Below, in pieces: positions 12,076 through 22,894 of a DNA stretch of 64,000 nt. The stretch comes from Reticulitermes lucifugus (lineage: Eukaryota; Arthropoda; Insecta; Blattodea; Rhinotermitidae), in contig JAKCWW010000089.1 in NCBI GenBank assembly GCA_026260175.1, forward strand, positions 24,706-88,705, read 5' to 3'. Made by a program: the position numbers and the translations under genes. The notes below the pieces were generated by a model, which was given only the letters and a program-made list of their open reading frames with translations, did no database searches and was not told the DNA's origin. Numbering within the stretch: position 1 is the first letter of the stretch; every line of letters starts with the position of its first letter.

Positions 12076-12629
12076 GACCTTATGCCAATATGATTCGAAA
12101 TGCTGGCGTAGCAAAAAAAAACAGCGCTTACCTTTCTACGACAATAAACAACAATTATAAAATCGATGTCAATTTTTACAGTGGAACCACCCACGAAGGC
12201 AAAGCATTCAAATAGTACGAAGGGAGGCTTTTAAAGGGTGCTTGTAATGATTATATTAAGAAGTGAGGGGTGGAGATTAAGGCTTTGTTAAAACTCGCCG
12301 CCAATTTACAAGATAAATTAGTCATTCGAGTGACAAAAAATTCATATTCAAAATAATTTGAAAGGAAAAATGATGAAATATGTGATCCCTTTCAACACCT
12401 CTTATTATTATTATGATTGAGAAAGAGAGGAGCCATAAGAGAGAATTGCCTTTGCTTTGAAATTCCTGCATGGACACACCCGTTACTATAATGTAATATT
12501 GTCACGTATTTTGCTTTCTTATTGTCTAATTTATCACAGCAAATGCATCTCTAATGGAAACAAAGAATTATTCAAGGAACACCTAAACTAAGAAAACCCT
12601 AAGGTAAAATTATTACTATTTGGTTTTTA
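12076..12629. other. No gene or recognisable repeat
   Basis: Nothing supportable beyond a short TTA run near 12404-12414. Confidence 0.55.
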
Positions 12630-12707
12630 TTAACAGGAAGAAAGTGGGCCGGGATAGCGCAGTCGGTATAGCGACTCGCTACGGGCAGGACGGTTTGGGG
12701 ATCGAAT

Positions 12708-13227
12708 GTACACGACACAGTGATTCACCGCATAAGAGGATGCGCAGAGACAAGGGAAATATGGAACTGGACGAAGAACCGAATTGCATGCTCTTTGAGA
12801 ATGGACTCACGAGAAGTGCCAGAAAACTGGGTGCGATTCCCAGACTACACACTATGGCCAAGACAACGGCATAAAACAACGACATGGATATCGGGGTATA
12901 TGATATGGTACGTTACAGCAAACACAGCTCCACCGACTCAAATGGAATACATGGACTTCACGAGGAGAACTCGATGGAAAATACCCAACAAGCGGCAAGA
13001 CCAACAAAACTGTGGAAATTACCTCGAAGTACTTGACTACTAGGGCAGAAAGTTCAGGAAAGGAAAAAGTACCAAGATAAAAACAGAGAACAGGAAGCAG
13101 GGGAAAGCGATAGCTAGAGATGAATCCCAGCAATAAATGTACTAAAGCAAAAGAAGATAAAGGTTAACAATATGTATAACACTAGTGTATTCAATCTGTA
13201 AAATGAATAAATGCAATTAAAAAAAAA
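12708..13227 (+). mobile_element. LINE 3' end (R1/I-like C-terminus plus 3' UTR and poly-A) inside a SINE
   Basis: A frame stays open from 12708 to the stop at 13041-13043 (about 111 codons). It shows features typical of the far C-terminus of R1/I-group non-LTR retrotransposon proteins: a Cys/His-Arg start (VIHRIRGCAETREIW), then FPDYTLWPRQRHKTTTW, then YMDFTRRTRWK and a final GNYLEVLDY. After it come about 175 bases of 3' UTR with aataaa signals at about 13132 and 13204, then an A tract (13219-13227). It is 5'-truncated. The clade is inferred from memory of the WP-QRH and YMDF-RR-RWK pattern. The insertion point is inside the SINE's B box, and any target duplication is at most three or four bases. 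Confidence 0.75.
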
Positions 13228-13297
13228 TCCCGGTGGGGGCGAGATTTTTCGCACCCGTCCAGACAGGCCCTGGGGCCCACCCAGCCTCCTATACAAT

Positions 13298-13347
13298 NNN
13301 NNNNNNNNNNNNNNNNNNNNNNNNNNNNNNNNNNNNNNNNNNNNNNN
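13298..13347. other. Assembly gap of 50 Ns
   Basis: Fifty Ns lie inside the SINE body, between cctcctatacaat and aagagtagagctatacc. In other family A copies these landmarks are separated by roughly 85-90 bases. The gap is therefore probably a fixed-size placeholder and understates the missing sequence. Confidence 0.95.
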
Positions 13348-13531
13348 AAGAGTAGAGCTATACCTCTACTCCCCCTCTGGGCCTTCATGGCCTGTTCTAG
13401 GGAGCACTTTAACAGGAAGAAAAAGCCAGATATATTTTACTTAACCGTCTAATCAGAGTTAAAATGAAATATAAATTTTATTTGGAATAGGGCAGTACAA
13501 AATGAAGTTACTGCTGTGTGTTAGTGACAAA

Positions 13532-13750
13532 GCCATAAAGGCGTACTAAGGGAGTGGACGTAAATTTTCACACATAATTTAGAAAGTAAGCTGCCAACTT
13601 CAATTTTGATGGCCTTAGGGTCGGGGGAGTGCTCCAGGTTCCCACTAGACAGAATGCTGTGTAGACCTAAGGACTTTTGTACACATTTTGGCGAAGGAAA
13701 AGAGGGACAGCATCTTACTATTGCAGTTACACCTGCGGGCCTATCTAGAC
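13532..13750 (-). mobile_element. Highly degenerate SINE family A
   Basis: The order gccataaaggcg, ctaagggagtgga, tcgggggagtgctcc, ggttcccactagac, ttttggcgaagg follows the minus-strand family A order (tail, gtaaagcggcc region, tccaaaacg region) with many substitutions and indels. The head is unclear. A 95-codon minus frame across it is not a gene. Confidence 0.5.
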
Positions 13751-13796
13751 CTCGTAATGTAGATATATAATCAGAAATGAAGATAAATGCGATGTT

Positions 13797-14082
13797 ATCC
13801 TTATTCATATGAAGAAGGCATATGTGTGAGTGGCGTTATAGCTCCATTCATTCTTAAACTCGACACTAAATGGATGTGGGTGTTCAGCTTCAAGTACTGA
13901 CCGCTTTACTCCAAGGAAAAGAGCTCCTGTCACCCCATTGCTTAGTAGGCTGTTTGGGCCCGATACCTGGCCTGGACGTTTTGGAAGAGAGAAAAACCTT
14001 TTACCTCTACTGTGAATCGAAAGCAGATTCCTTGGGTTTCCAGCCCGTAGCTTAGGTACTATACCAACTGAGCTATCCCGAC
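13797..14082 (-). mobile_element. SINE family A, near full length, with intact tRNA-like A box
   Basis: The minus-strand head reads gtcgggatagctcagttggt, matching the polymerase III A-box consensus TRGYNNANNGG through TAGCTCAGTTGG. The body has ctacgggctgg, tttctctcttccaaaacgtc, ccaggtatcgggccc, taaagcgg and a 3' region catatgaataagga. The B box is eroded by a small insertion. Only about 45 bases separate it from the previous copy. Confidence 0.85.
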
Positions 14083-14235
14083 ATTCTCAACCTCGGAAAT
14101 GGACGGAGATGATTGTCATATCCACCATGTGCCCGATTTAATTCCAGAGATTATCCTCTCAGTACTTGTTTGATAAGCAGCTGGATGGATCTCTGAGACA
14201 GTCTGGATATAGGAGTGGAAATGACAGTTCCTTTT

Positions 14236-14297
14236 CTAGCCTGAAATTGAACCCGGTCGCCAATTTCGTCGCCCGTCACTGTATTGCCCGAGCTACC
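14236..14297 (-). mobile_element. tRNA-like SINE head, other family
   Basis: On the minus strand, ggtagctcgggcaatacagt is followed about 20 bases later by gaccgggttcaatttcaggc, giving A-box- and B-box-like blocks at SINE spacing. The downstream body does not match families A, B or C, so the family is unassigned. It cannot fold as a full tRNA by eye. Confidence 0.5.
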
Positions 14298-15620
14298 CTG
14301 AATTTCTTTATCTGAAATTTTTAAATTTGCATTTATTATTTGCAAAATTGAATAAAAGCGTGCTCTGGCACTGATGTGTGACTACTGCTGAAACACAGAT
14401 TGTCTTCTGTGTGCCTCCTGTTGTGTTCCGCGCTACATATTTACAGAGGCCAAAATCAATTTTTGTACAATTCTCTTTGTTTACATTCTTTCTCTTCCTA
14501 CTTTCACACGCATCATTTGTCTCGCTCTCTGTCTGTCTCTCTCTTCTGTCCCGTTCCTTCCAGGCAGCAAATTATGATTTGCGATGCTGCGGTACTACCA
14601 CTATATATGGCCCACCTGTTGAAGCTGTAGCCATGTCCCAGCAGAGAACTCTCCGCTTCTGCACACAGGAGGCAAAATCGTCTTCACTCAATTTCTTTTT
14701 AAACCTTCAAAGTGTAGTGGCAACTACATGTACTACCTAATTTATCATTTAAATGCTTTATATTTGACTCACAGAGTGAGAAAATGTTTAGTGTTTGCTG
14801 TGACGCAAAAACTCAATATTTAAATATTTGTTTCATAAAATTATTTTTCAAAAAATTATTTTGGTTGTCTGATTGCTACAAGTCGGCCTCAAAGGGTTTA
14901 TATATAGGGAAAATTATTTACTCTCCCGTTGTATAGATAAGCAAGCTAGCGATTTCTTAATCACAGCGGTTCTGGTGAAAGTTATATATGTGTAACTGTG
15001 ACTTGAAGCAGTGAAAATGATCGCTGGCAACGTAGGTTACCAACTACATCTACAGTTGTACAAGATAATGAAAGGAAGGTTCGGTAATGGAGGGTGCTCC
15101 TATTAGGGGGGGGGGGAGAACTTCCTGATTTTTGCGCATGAGAATGAAAATTATTTAGTGTGATATTTCTCCTAAATTTATTAAAATCTCTTTATTATGT
15201 GACGAAACTAGGACAAAAAATGCATTAGTCAATAGATTTTTGTTTCAACGACAGGTGTAAAATCACTGAGTCACAAAATAATATTTATAAATACTGGATC
15301 GGTAATTAGAATTCAAAGAAACCTAGTAAGCTTATACTAAAATAACACAACATTAATTGTCGAATATGAAAGCAGCAGTTATAGAAGTTTATTATAATAT
15401 TCGTAGATGGTAGATACAGCAAAATGTAAAACCTAACTTACGAGAAAAGAAGGAAGAAAGATAGAAACAGAAAATTTAGGTCTGTATTCTCTCAAACATT
15501 AGAAAGACACTGAAATGAACTGTAAGATTACAGAGTTCTGAAAGGAGAAGGAAACGTCTTCCAGTAAAAAATTAAATCAATATCTGTCCAAAACAGCTAA
15601 ATTCTGTTTATTATATAGAA
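14298..15620. other. No gene or recognisable repeat
   Basis: A 120-codon plus frame at 14378-14740 reads through a pyrimidine-rich stretch (Ser/Leu-rich) and has no recognised domain. A G9 run lies near 15109-15117. Nothing supportable. Confidence 0.5.
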
Positions 15621-15654
15621 CTACATGTTTCTACCTATTTCAGGTCATCTTCAG
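15621..15654 (-). repeat. CTGAAGATGA-hairpin-GAAACAT motif (hammerhead-like)
   Basis: On the minus strand, ctgaagatg is followed by an ACCT/AGGT hairpin with a five-base loop and then agaaacatgtag. This fits the order CUGANGA (N = A), stem II, GAAA of hammerhead cores better than any other copy of the motif here. I see no clear stem III with a UH cleavage site, so activity is not claimed. Confidence 0.4.
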
Positions 15655-16940
15655 TTTCACAATTAGTCTTTTTAAATATACTGAAGAACACAACGGGATG
15701 ACGTTCGTTAGAAACGTCTTCCATTTCATTATCAATCAATGTTGCAATTTACAGCAGCAGGTCAGGTCACGCCAGCACCTGACCAGTTACTTGGCAGCGG
15801 CTACTTACCTTTAACATTTAAGCAGTGACTCAATCACCGTCACGTAGCGTGTACCAGTTATAATAATCACTGCAGAAACTAAACGTTTACTGGCCAGTGA
15901 AAGTAAACAGAGACTACAGTCGTCGCTATTTCAGAAATGAGTAACTGACAGCGGTGGAGAATTTTGAAAATCAATATTCAAAACTCTCTTTTCGAAATGT
16001 CCTTCCTGTCTCCCTTATTTCTCCTTTCAATTGAAATTAAAGGTACAGCTTGTCTATACCCTGTTGTCCAATGTTTTCGGTAAGGTGTAAAGTTCGAACT
16101 TCTGCCAAACTAACTTTAGTCAGCGCATTCTGCTCAATCAAACCCCTCATATTCACACTCTCAAATGGAAAAAGCAGACATTATTCATTATAGTATGGCC
16201 TTGTGGGTTTCTACTCCTTGTAGTGTAATGTGTTTGTCTAACATTTCTCCATAAAAGTAGAAAAAATACATTAGGCCTACACTACACGGTATAAAACCCA
16301 GTAGACCATCATCTGAATAACAATGGCCGTGAAATACTGGGAACTTAGACTTTGTTCTTTCGAAGCATTTGTTTATACGTTCATTGCAAAACATAATATG
16401 TGCTGTACCGTGGTTTTTCCTTCCGAAATATTTCTGTGTAATTTAGGTCAGAGTCGCTTCAATGATGAATGTGAGCTTCGAGATATTTTGACCGATAAAC
16501 TAGTACAGCTGTCTATTCTCTCTGGCCTACAGTAATTCTAATGGCTGCTGGTGAGCCAAAACCTTTGTTTTTTGTCAGATTAAATTTATTACCATGTCTA
16601 GGAGTACAGTACTGTAGATCCTCTTATGAAATGACATCTTATGTACGGATTTTGGAAATAACGGAAGAAATCTTTTGGCTCCGAAATTTTGGTCCGCATT
16701 GCGAATATGAGAAATATGTAAGAATAACTACACAGGCTTCTCCTTAATTATCATTTATTGACATAAACTACAAGGTTAATTACATTTGTGTATTATGTGT
16801 ATGGATTAGTGTTATTTATACAGTATTCTGTTACTGTTTTGGCACATTTTTAGGCTATATTCATAAATAATTCGTAACTACCGAAAAATCGGCATCATCG
16901 AACTACCCACTGCCCCTATTAAGCCGTTCGCAAGAGGGTC
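15655..16940. other. No gene or recognisable repeat
   Basis: Contains a short perfect hairpin (ggtcaggt / acctgacc with a nine-base loop, near 15761-15785) of no evident role. Frames of 68-70 codons only. Confidence 0.5.
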
Positions 16941-16954
16941 TACACTACTTAGTA

Positions 16955-17170
16955 AAGCAATCTCATTACAGGCCTGAACAGGCTCTTAGGGTTCCAGGAG
17001 TTTGAGGCTCCCAGATTGCTAGACAATCTTTACATGAAGGTGGTAAGGTTGTTAGCCCTACGCCCCGGCCGCCTTTACCCCCCAGGAAATATTCCTGGTA
17101 CTCATTTCTCTTAGAGTCTGAGTCGACCCCAGGGCCATAGTGCGACCGAAGGGATTATGTCTATGATAAA
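16955..17170 (+). mobile_element. 216-base retroposon without tRNA head, perfect 14-base target duplication
   Basis: The unit is bounded by tacactacttagta at 16941-16954 and 17171-17184. It reads aagcaatctcattacaggcc ... gaggctcccagattgctaga ... gttagccctacgccccggcc ... aaatattcctggtactc ... gagtcgaccccagggccata ... and ends gtctatgataaa. It is GC-richer than its flanks. No A/B boxes or coding frame are visible. It is either a 5'-truncated LINE 3' UTR or a SINE of another origin. Orientation is inferred from the terminal gataaa and is uncertain. Confidence 0.75.
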
Positions 17171-17184
17171 TACACTACTTAGTA

Positions 17185-18915
17185 TAAATAAGTTATATTA
17201 TACAAGTTATAAACCCAAAAGCACCAAAATGTTTTAAGAGATTTTTTCAAAAACGTTCTGTAAATAAAAAAACAGCACCCTTTCAATTTGAATATGCCTG
17301 CTTATAATTTCAATCTTTTAAAAACAGAGCAGGCCTATGTTTACTATTGTAATTTCGTAATAAAAACACTCTTCAGCACTAAAAATTAACAAACGTTAGT
17401 AAATATTTCATAAAGGAAAATTAGTGTAAACTGGGGGTTTGACTTCGAAATTTGTTATTACTCAACAGACACATACACTATCCTAAATCAAATGTAATGT
17501 TAAATTAATAAGCACCCTACCCTGGATATGTACTACTATTCAGGACACAAATTTTACAGTCGTGTATTCATCTACAATCTATAGATTTTCGCGTTAAAAT
17601 TACAAATAAGCATGTAGAACACTAATACACATGCTTCTTTCAGTCGTTTAGTTGGGTGGAAAAGCGTGGGAAATATTTTGATGCAATGAGAATGAAGTAA
17701 CTAGAAGCCTGTTCTCAGGTGCCTCCCTAATTTATTAGAGGGCCCAAAGAAAACCCTAAGAAAACCCGATATTTTGAACAAATATTAATTGAATTAAATA
17801 TTTCCTTGATTTTATGTTTAACCACATAAAACAACACAATTTCTCTCCAGTGTAAATAAATGTTTTTAATTAAAGAGTACTTTGGCGTAATTAATTCTAA
17901 ACGTTCCGTTGAAGTGTAACGTAATTTTTATAAAATTATCTAATCTTCTGGCACTGCAAGCTATAAAATAATCTGCCCTGCTGCAATATCGATATTTTCA
18001 CCAAATATCCGTCTGTTCATTAGCAGCTTAAAAACTCTGTGATATAATACTGTTAAGTCTGCCCATTTACTTCAAACCGAGAAACTTGAGGTATTTTAAA
18101 TCACAACAAAAGTCCAAAATCGATTGCAAATCGAGAGTGAAAGTTTAAGGTCCCTCCTGCAGTCCCTTGAGGTAAGCTTTTGCTTCTGTGATTGAATGTT
18201 GGCAGCGCGTTTGTATCGGATGCAGACTGTTGCATAACGCTCAGTGTGCATGCTTAGTGGTAACTGTGTAAGTTTCGTTTGTGGTTGTGTTGTTATTTCG
18301 TGACGCTCGGAAACCTTGTTTAATCAGTGAGTGTCCGGCCTAGTACAGAACAACAAAGGTACTTATTTTGATATTGTGTTCGTGATATTGAGGGTTTTGT
18401 GTGCGTGATGTTGGGTAGCAGGATTAATTACAACTTTCTACTTGCTGCTTACATGAAATTTTGATAGACTTTATCTGAGTGTAAAAATAATATCAACTTT
18501 AGAATTTTCATAAGAATCCCAAATCTGATTTAATCTCTAACATCACAGGGTAATGATCAGTACCTATTAGGACAATCAGATGTATTCCCTTGTAAATAAC
18601 GTCTGTGGTTTAAAGTATGGCGCTGCCAAAGATCGAAATATATAGCGCCAACATTCCTTATTTGATATATAGTAAGGATATAGATTGGTTTCAGACGGTT
18701 ACCGCAAATATTGTGTTTTAGAAATGTGCGCCACTCATATCTGATATTTCCCCACTGCACCACAACGCATGCAAATATGTGCCCCATTTGGCGAAATTGT
18801 TAGGAATGCTAGAAGCGTCACCAAGTTCTGCTAGGGGTGGAGCTTGTCTACTTCGTGATGGAAGTTGAGGGACGTGTACTTAAATACGTATGTCCATATA
18901 TTAAAATGTACATTG
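17185..18915. other. No gene or recognisable repeat
   Basis: Mostly AT-rich. Around 18170-18400 CpG is locally more frequent and two strong splice-donor-like sites occur (gaggtaagc near 18169, aaaggtactt near 18356). That could be the start of a transcript with a non-coding first exon, but nothing proves it. Confidence 0.4.
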
Positions 18916-19183
18916 TTCGAAACTCTGGATCGTCCAGCCCGTAGCCTAGTCGCTGTATTGAATAGGGCATCCCGGCAATGGCAAGAGATTTTTCTCTTCT
19001 CCAAAATATACAGACCGGATCTGGGGGCCATTCAATCTCCTATTCAGTGGATAAATGTTTTTTTCTTGCGGTAAGGCGGCTGGAGCCTGAAGTTGACTAC
19101 TCGTCTCCATGTATTATCGAGGTTGAGAATGGTGGAGCTAAACATATATGCTCCCCTATACGCCTGCATACCATGAGCAGAGA
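18916..19183 (+). mobile_element. SINE family A with inverted head
   Basis: The body from atcccggcaatggcaagag through tttctcttctccaaaatata, ggtaaggcggctgg and ctcccctatacgcctgcata is on the plus strand. The block just before it (18916-18960, ttcgaaactctggatcgtcc, agcccgtagcctagtcgctg) is family A head in minus orientation. Either a small inversion or two partial insertions joined at the B box would explain this. Confidence 0.75.
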
Positions 19184-22100
19184 AATTTTTTTGGGGCTTG
19201 AAACACTAAAACGTACATAGAGTGGCAGAATTAATCGAGCAGTTCCCACTAGCCGTAACATTCTGAACTTATATTTTGGAGGTGTCTGGTTTGAATTGCT
19301 GCGGAGACAACGGCTAACGTAACTTTGGGCTTTCGTGGTTTTCCCCCTTTTCCTCCCGGCAACTGCTGGGGTAGTATGTTGTTTAGGTTACAGCCGCTTC
19401 CTTCCGGCTCCTTTCCAAGTCTCTGATCATTTTAACGTTCGGCTCTATACAGTCTGCGATAATAACACGGTGTTATAAAGTAAATCACAAAAACAACCAG
19501 TGAATTGGGTTTTAACTGCAAGTACACCTAACATGTCAGTGAATTAGAATCTTGTACGTTTTACTTGAATACGCTTTTATTGCTGCTAATAAGCGGAACA
19601 CAAACCAGTCTAAACATGTGATCTAACACTGCATCGAAATTGCCTCTTTTGAAAAACGTGTTTTTTTTCTGTGGTGATAATTTGAAACATCCTGTCTTCT
19701 ACTACATCGTGTTACGTGTCCTCAAGTCATACACTGCCCGACGGTAAGTTCTTGTTACTCAATTTTAGAATTTTAATTAATCACTTTCATTATTCATTTA
19801 CATTTAACACTAACGTTTTTCGGAAAAAAAAACCTCTCTTTAGTACACTTTACATTAATATTTATTTCAATACATTCTCCTTATCTATACACTTGCTTCA
19901 CACCTCACTCACACTTAGTGCAGCATTACCCATTTCATTGCCTTATCTATCCACTTACGTATTTAGAACACATTAATTTCAATGTCTTTATATGAAAACC
20001 GTTAACAAAAGTACTTCTTTCTGTCTAATGATTTAGTAACACTAAATGTTACTATATGCTCCTTTCATGCACAGCAATTAATTCTGTGAACATTTTACAC
20101 TTAATACAGTCGCTACATGTTTCGGTATTAACATACCTTTTTTTCAGGCCTATCTTACTGACGCAATGCATGCAGTCTGCTTTAACACTGGTAATAAAAA
20201 ACAACACAATACAATTACTCTGAAACTTAATCAGGTGTATTTTTGTGTCTGTTCGTATTAACGTAATATAGTATATTAATATTCATATTTAAATTAACCA
20301 CTTCTTAAGCATTGAATTAAACCTCAAACTTTAATTTCTGATCTCCACCTGCATCTACTCACATCAATACTAATCTTCCTCATGTCATGTTCTCCCGGCA
20401 CATTTAGGTTATCTCTGTCAACTAGTCCTTCTCTCTTTCCTAATAAGTGCAAAATAATCATCTTTTTTCAGTTTTGATGAATGTAGTAATTAGTAATCTT
20501 ACTTTTGCTCCCCTTCCTTTACAATGTATGTTACAGTGCAAATAATGGTCATAAGTTTACAAATATAACAATTTACAAAACTTACTGTTCCTCGTCAACC
20601 TGTATTCACTTTGCACTCTAATATACAGGTTTATTATTTGCAGCTAAGGAAACCGTCCAATTTTCTGTCAGTAAATTTCGCGCGGCTGCAGGTAGCACAG
20701 TACTCGCCGCACCTCAAATTTGCCTGAAGTCGTGGTCAATAAGTCTTTGTTCAATGTACTGCCTTTAATCCTCTTACTAGGTTTATTCACCATATTGAAG
20801 CAAGGTGTTCGAAATATTTTCCTTTCGCTCGAAGCCAGAGTCGTATGTAATAATCATATTGTACACTGTGTGGCGAATTTTCCTACGTAAAAAAAAATAA
20901 CTGACCGGAAGTCACTAACGACAGATGTCAGAGAAAATAATGTTCCTGTGTTATTTAAACTATTATAGGAATACTTTCGTTGTTGTAACAAAAATAACTC
21001 TTAAGGAAGGGAAAATGTAATCAGAGCAACTGTGCTCTTTCGCTCGGTAGAGCTCAGTGTGTGGTTGTAGGTGTTTTCCGTTATCTACTACTATACCAGC
21101 TGTCCTGTAGCCTTCAGGCCTGCATTTACGACAGCTTTGCAGCTTTATAATGCTCCTACTGGACTTACTGTTTTAGGAAAAATATGGGTCACACATGAGT
21201 ATTGAATCTTTTCTGGTACTGGAAGCTATTAATATGCAATATTATTAATTATTGTTGTTATTACTTACAGACGCATTATTAACTTCGTAGTTAATTTGTG
21301 TAAATTTGCAACTCCTAAAACATTACTTTCTACAAGTTAAAAAACACGCGCGTGATATATGATTTTTTGGCATCCTATATGAGAGAAGTTTTAATGATAA
21401 CCATGTTAGTAATAATAATAATTAATTTTATGAATTTCTCCAGTTGCAGTAATATGATTCTTTTAGCGTATGGTGCCTTTCTAAATCGGGGTTACATGAA
21501 GACGATAGGTGAGGTGTTTCATACGGTGTCACCTGCAGGTCGAAATGGTCTGAAAAGATATTCAAATGCATATTTTGTATACAATTTATGTGTGTATAAT
21601 AAATAACATTTGTTCCAGAATGAAGTCTGTGGCTTGTGTTTATGATACACGGTAACATGTAACTTCAGATAAGAAGCTACAGGGGATTACTTGACGTTTC
21701 ACTATGACAGCAAGGGGCGTATGAACTTATACTCTAAGACCAAGTGCGTACGTTGAAAGATTAAACATTCAGAAAGTCTGATTTACCGCGCCTGTAATTT
21801 TTTTAAGCTAAAATACACGATATCATTACGTTTTCTAATTGTGTCCGTTATTTTGCGATATATCAAATCATGGTACTTTCTGCTAATGGAATGGCCCTTG
21901 AAAGTTGCTATAAAACACTTTGGCTTTTGATAAAAAGGTTCTCTCACTTAGCGTTTAATTTGACCATGCGATATCTAGCACACATGGTGCCATTAAATGG
22001 GGTTATACAAAGTTTTGCAAAAATTTATGAGCCACCTCAATTTCTAGGCATCAGAAGGGCGACGAGTCTAGTTCCAAAATGCGGGCTTACAAATATCAGG

Positions 22101-22822
22101 CGCCACCGTACAAAATTTAGTCGCCCGGGCGAACTGGTTCCCAAGATTTGTGCACACTTGCTGTTAGGTATTATAATAATCGCAAATCTCAGATCATTTT
22201 ATGTTTAATTGCTATTTATTTGCTATATTAGTCTAATATATCATTAATTCCATATCTTGATTTTAAGTTCCGAGAGGTGTATTCTGAACCTATTGGTTTA
22301 TGTAATACTATCATACTAAGGAGATAATGGGCCCTAAAGATAAGGTTTACTGGCAAAAGTATTTTGAATGTGTAATTTGTAGACAGGATTACCTCCTGCG
22401 GTCTTACGACAGGTTAAAAAATCTGAATTAATTGCTAATGAAATCAGAACCCAAAATCAAAACCAGCCATCGATTATCGTAGCTGATCATTCAGGACTCG
22501 TGCTTTCTGTCTGGAAAGAGGCGGTTTAGATTTGGAATTTGAAGTTAATATTTTTAGTTCGGGGATTCATAATTTTCCTCAGTCCCAGACGCTTAAATTT
22601 TTTTATAGAATCTTAAAATAGGCCTTGGCAATTCGCGTACCATTTCTAATATACATTCACAATTTTAGGTGTTATGTGTCTACTTTATCGTGTGCTTCTA
22701 TAGAGTGTCCGTGGATGAATAAATATGTCTGTAGCATTGGTGGAATGATGCTACTGACAGGTATACAGAAGTATGTGGAGAAGAACTTCTCTCTGTCAGT
22801 TCTTCCAATATAAGTTCCAATA
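19184..22822. other. Long stretch without genes or recognised repeats
   Basis: The longest repeat-poor interval. Frames up to 112 codons (21870-22208 plus, 19716-19976 plus) show no known domain. A CpG-rich patch near 22030-22150 (gcgacgagtc, cgcccgggcg) stands out from its AT-rich surroundings but is not identifiable. Confidence 0.5.
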
Positions 22823-22894
22823 TGGACTGGCTGGGATGGAACCCGCAGCTCTCATATGAAGGCCAGCGGCTAACCGCCTGAGCCATGCTACGGC
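22823..22894 (-). mobile_element. SINE family B head only
   Basis: On the minus strand: gccgtagcatggctcaggcg, gttagccgctggcc, ctgcgggttccatcccagcc. This is the A- and B-box region of family B followed by tggctcagg-type spacing. The body is absent, so the copy is 3'-truncated or interrupted. Confidence 0.7.

Larger units (their letters stand above)
12644..13408 (+). mobile_element. SINE family A split by a LINE insertion and an assembly gap
   Basis: The head gggccgggatagcgcagtcg to ggggatcgaat (12646-12707) and the body tcccggtgggggcgag to the 3' region gggccttcatggcc (13228 to about 13408) join into one family A element once the inserted LINE (12708-13227) is removed. The outer flanks are ttaacaggaagaaa at 12630-12643 and 13409-13422, a perfect 14-base target duplication. 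That proves a single insertion event and suggests youth. Part of the body is replaced by Ns. Confidence 0.92.

Noticed and set aside
13797-14082. Possible true tRNA gene on the minus strand
   Set aside because: The A box is excellent, but the sequence runs into a SINE body and has no paired acceptor stem.
14378-14740. 120-codon plus frame with a hydrophobic centre suggesting a membrane segment
   Set aside because: The hydrophobic part comes from a pyrimidine-rich tract; no further support.
22000-22150. CpG-rich patch considered as a promoter or GC-rich transposon end
   Set aside because: No inverted partner, no duplication, no promoter elements that I could support.
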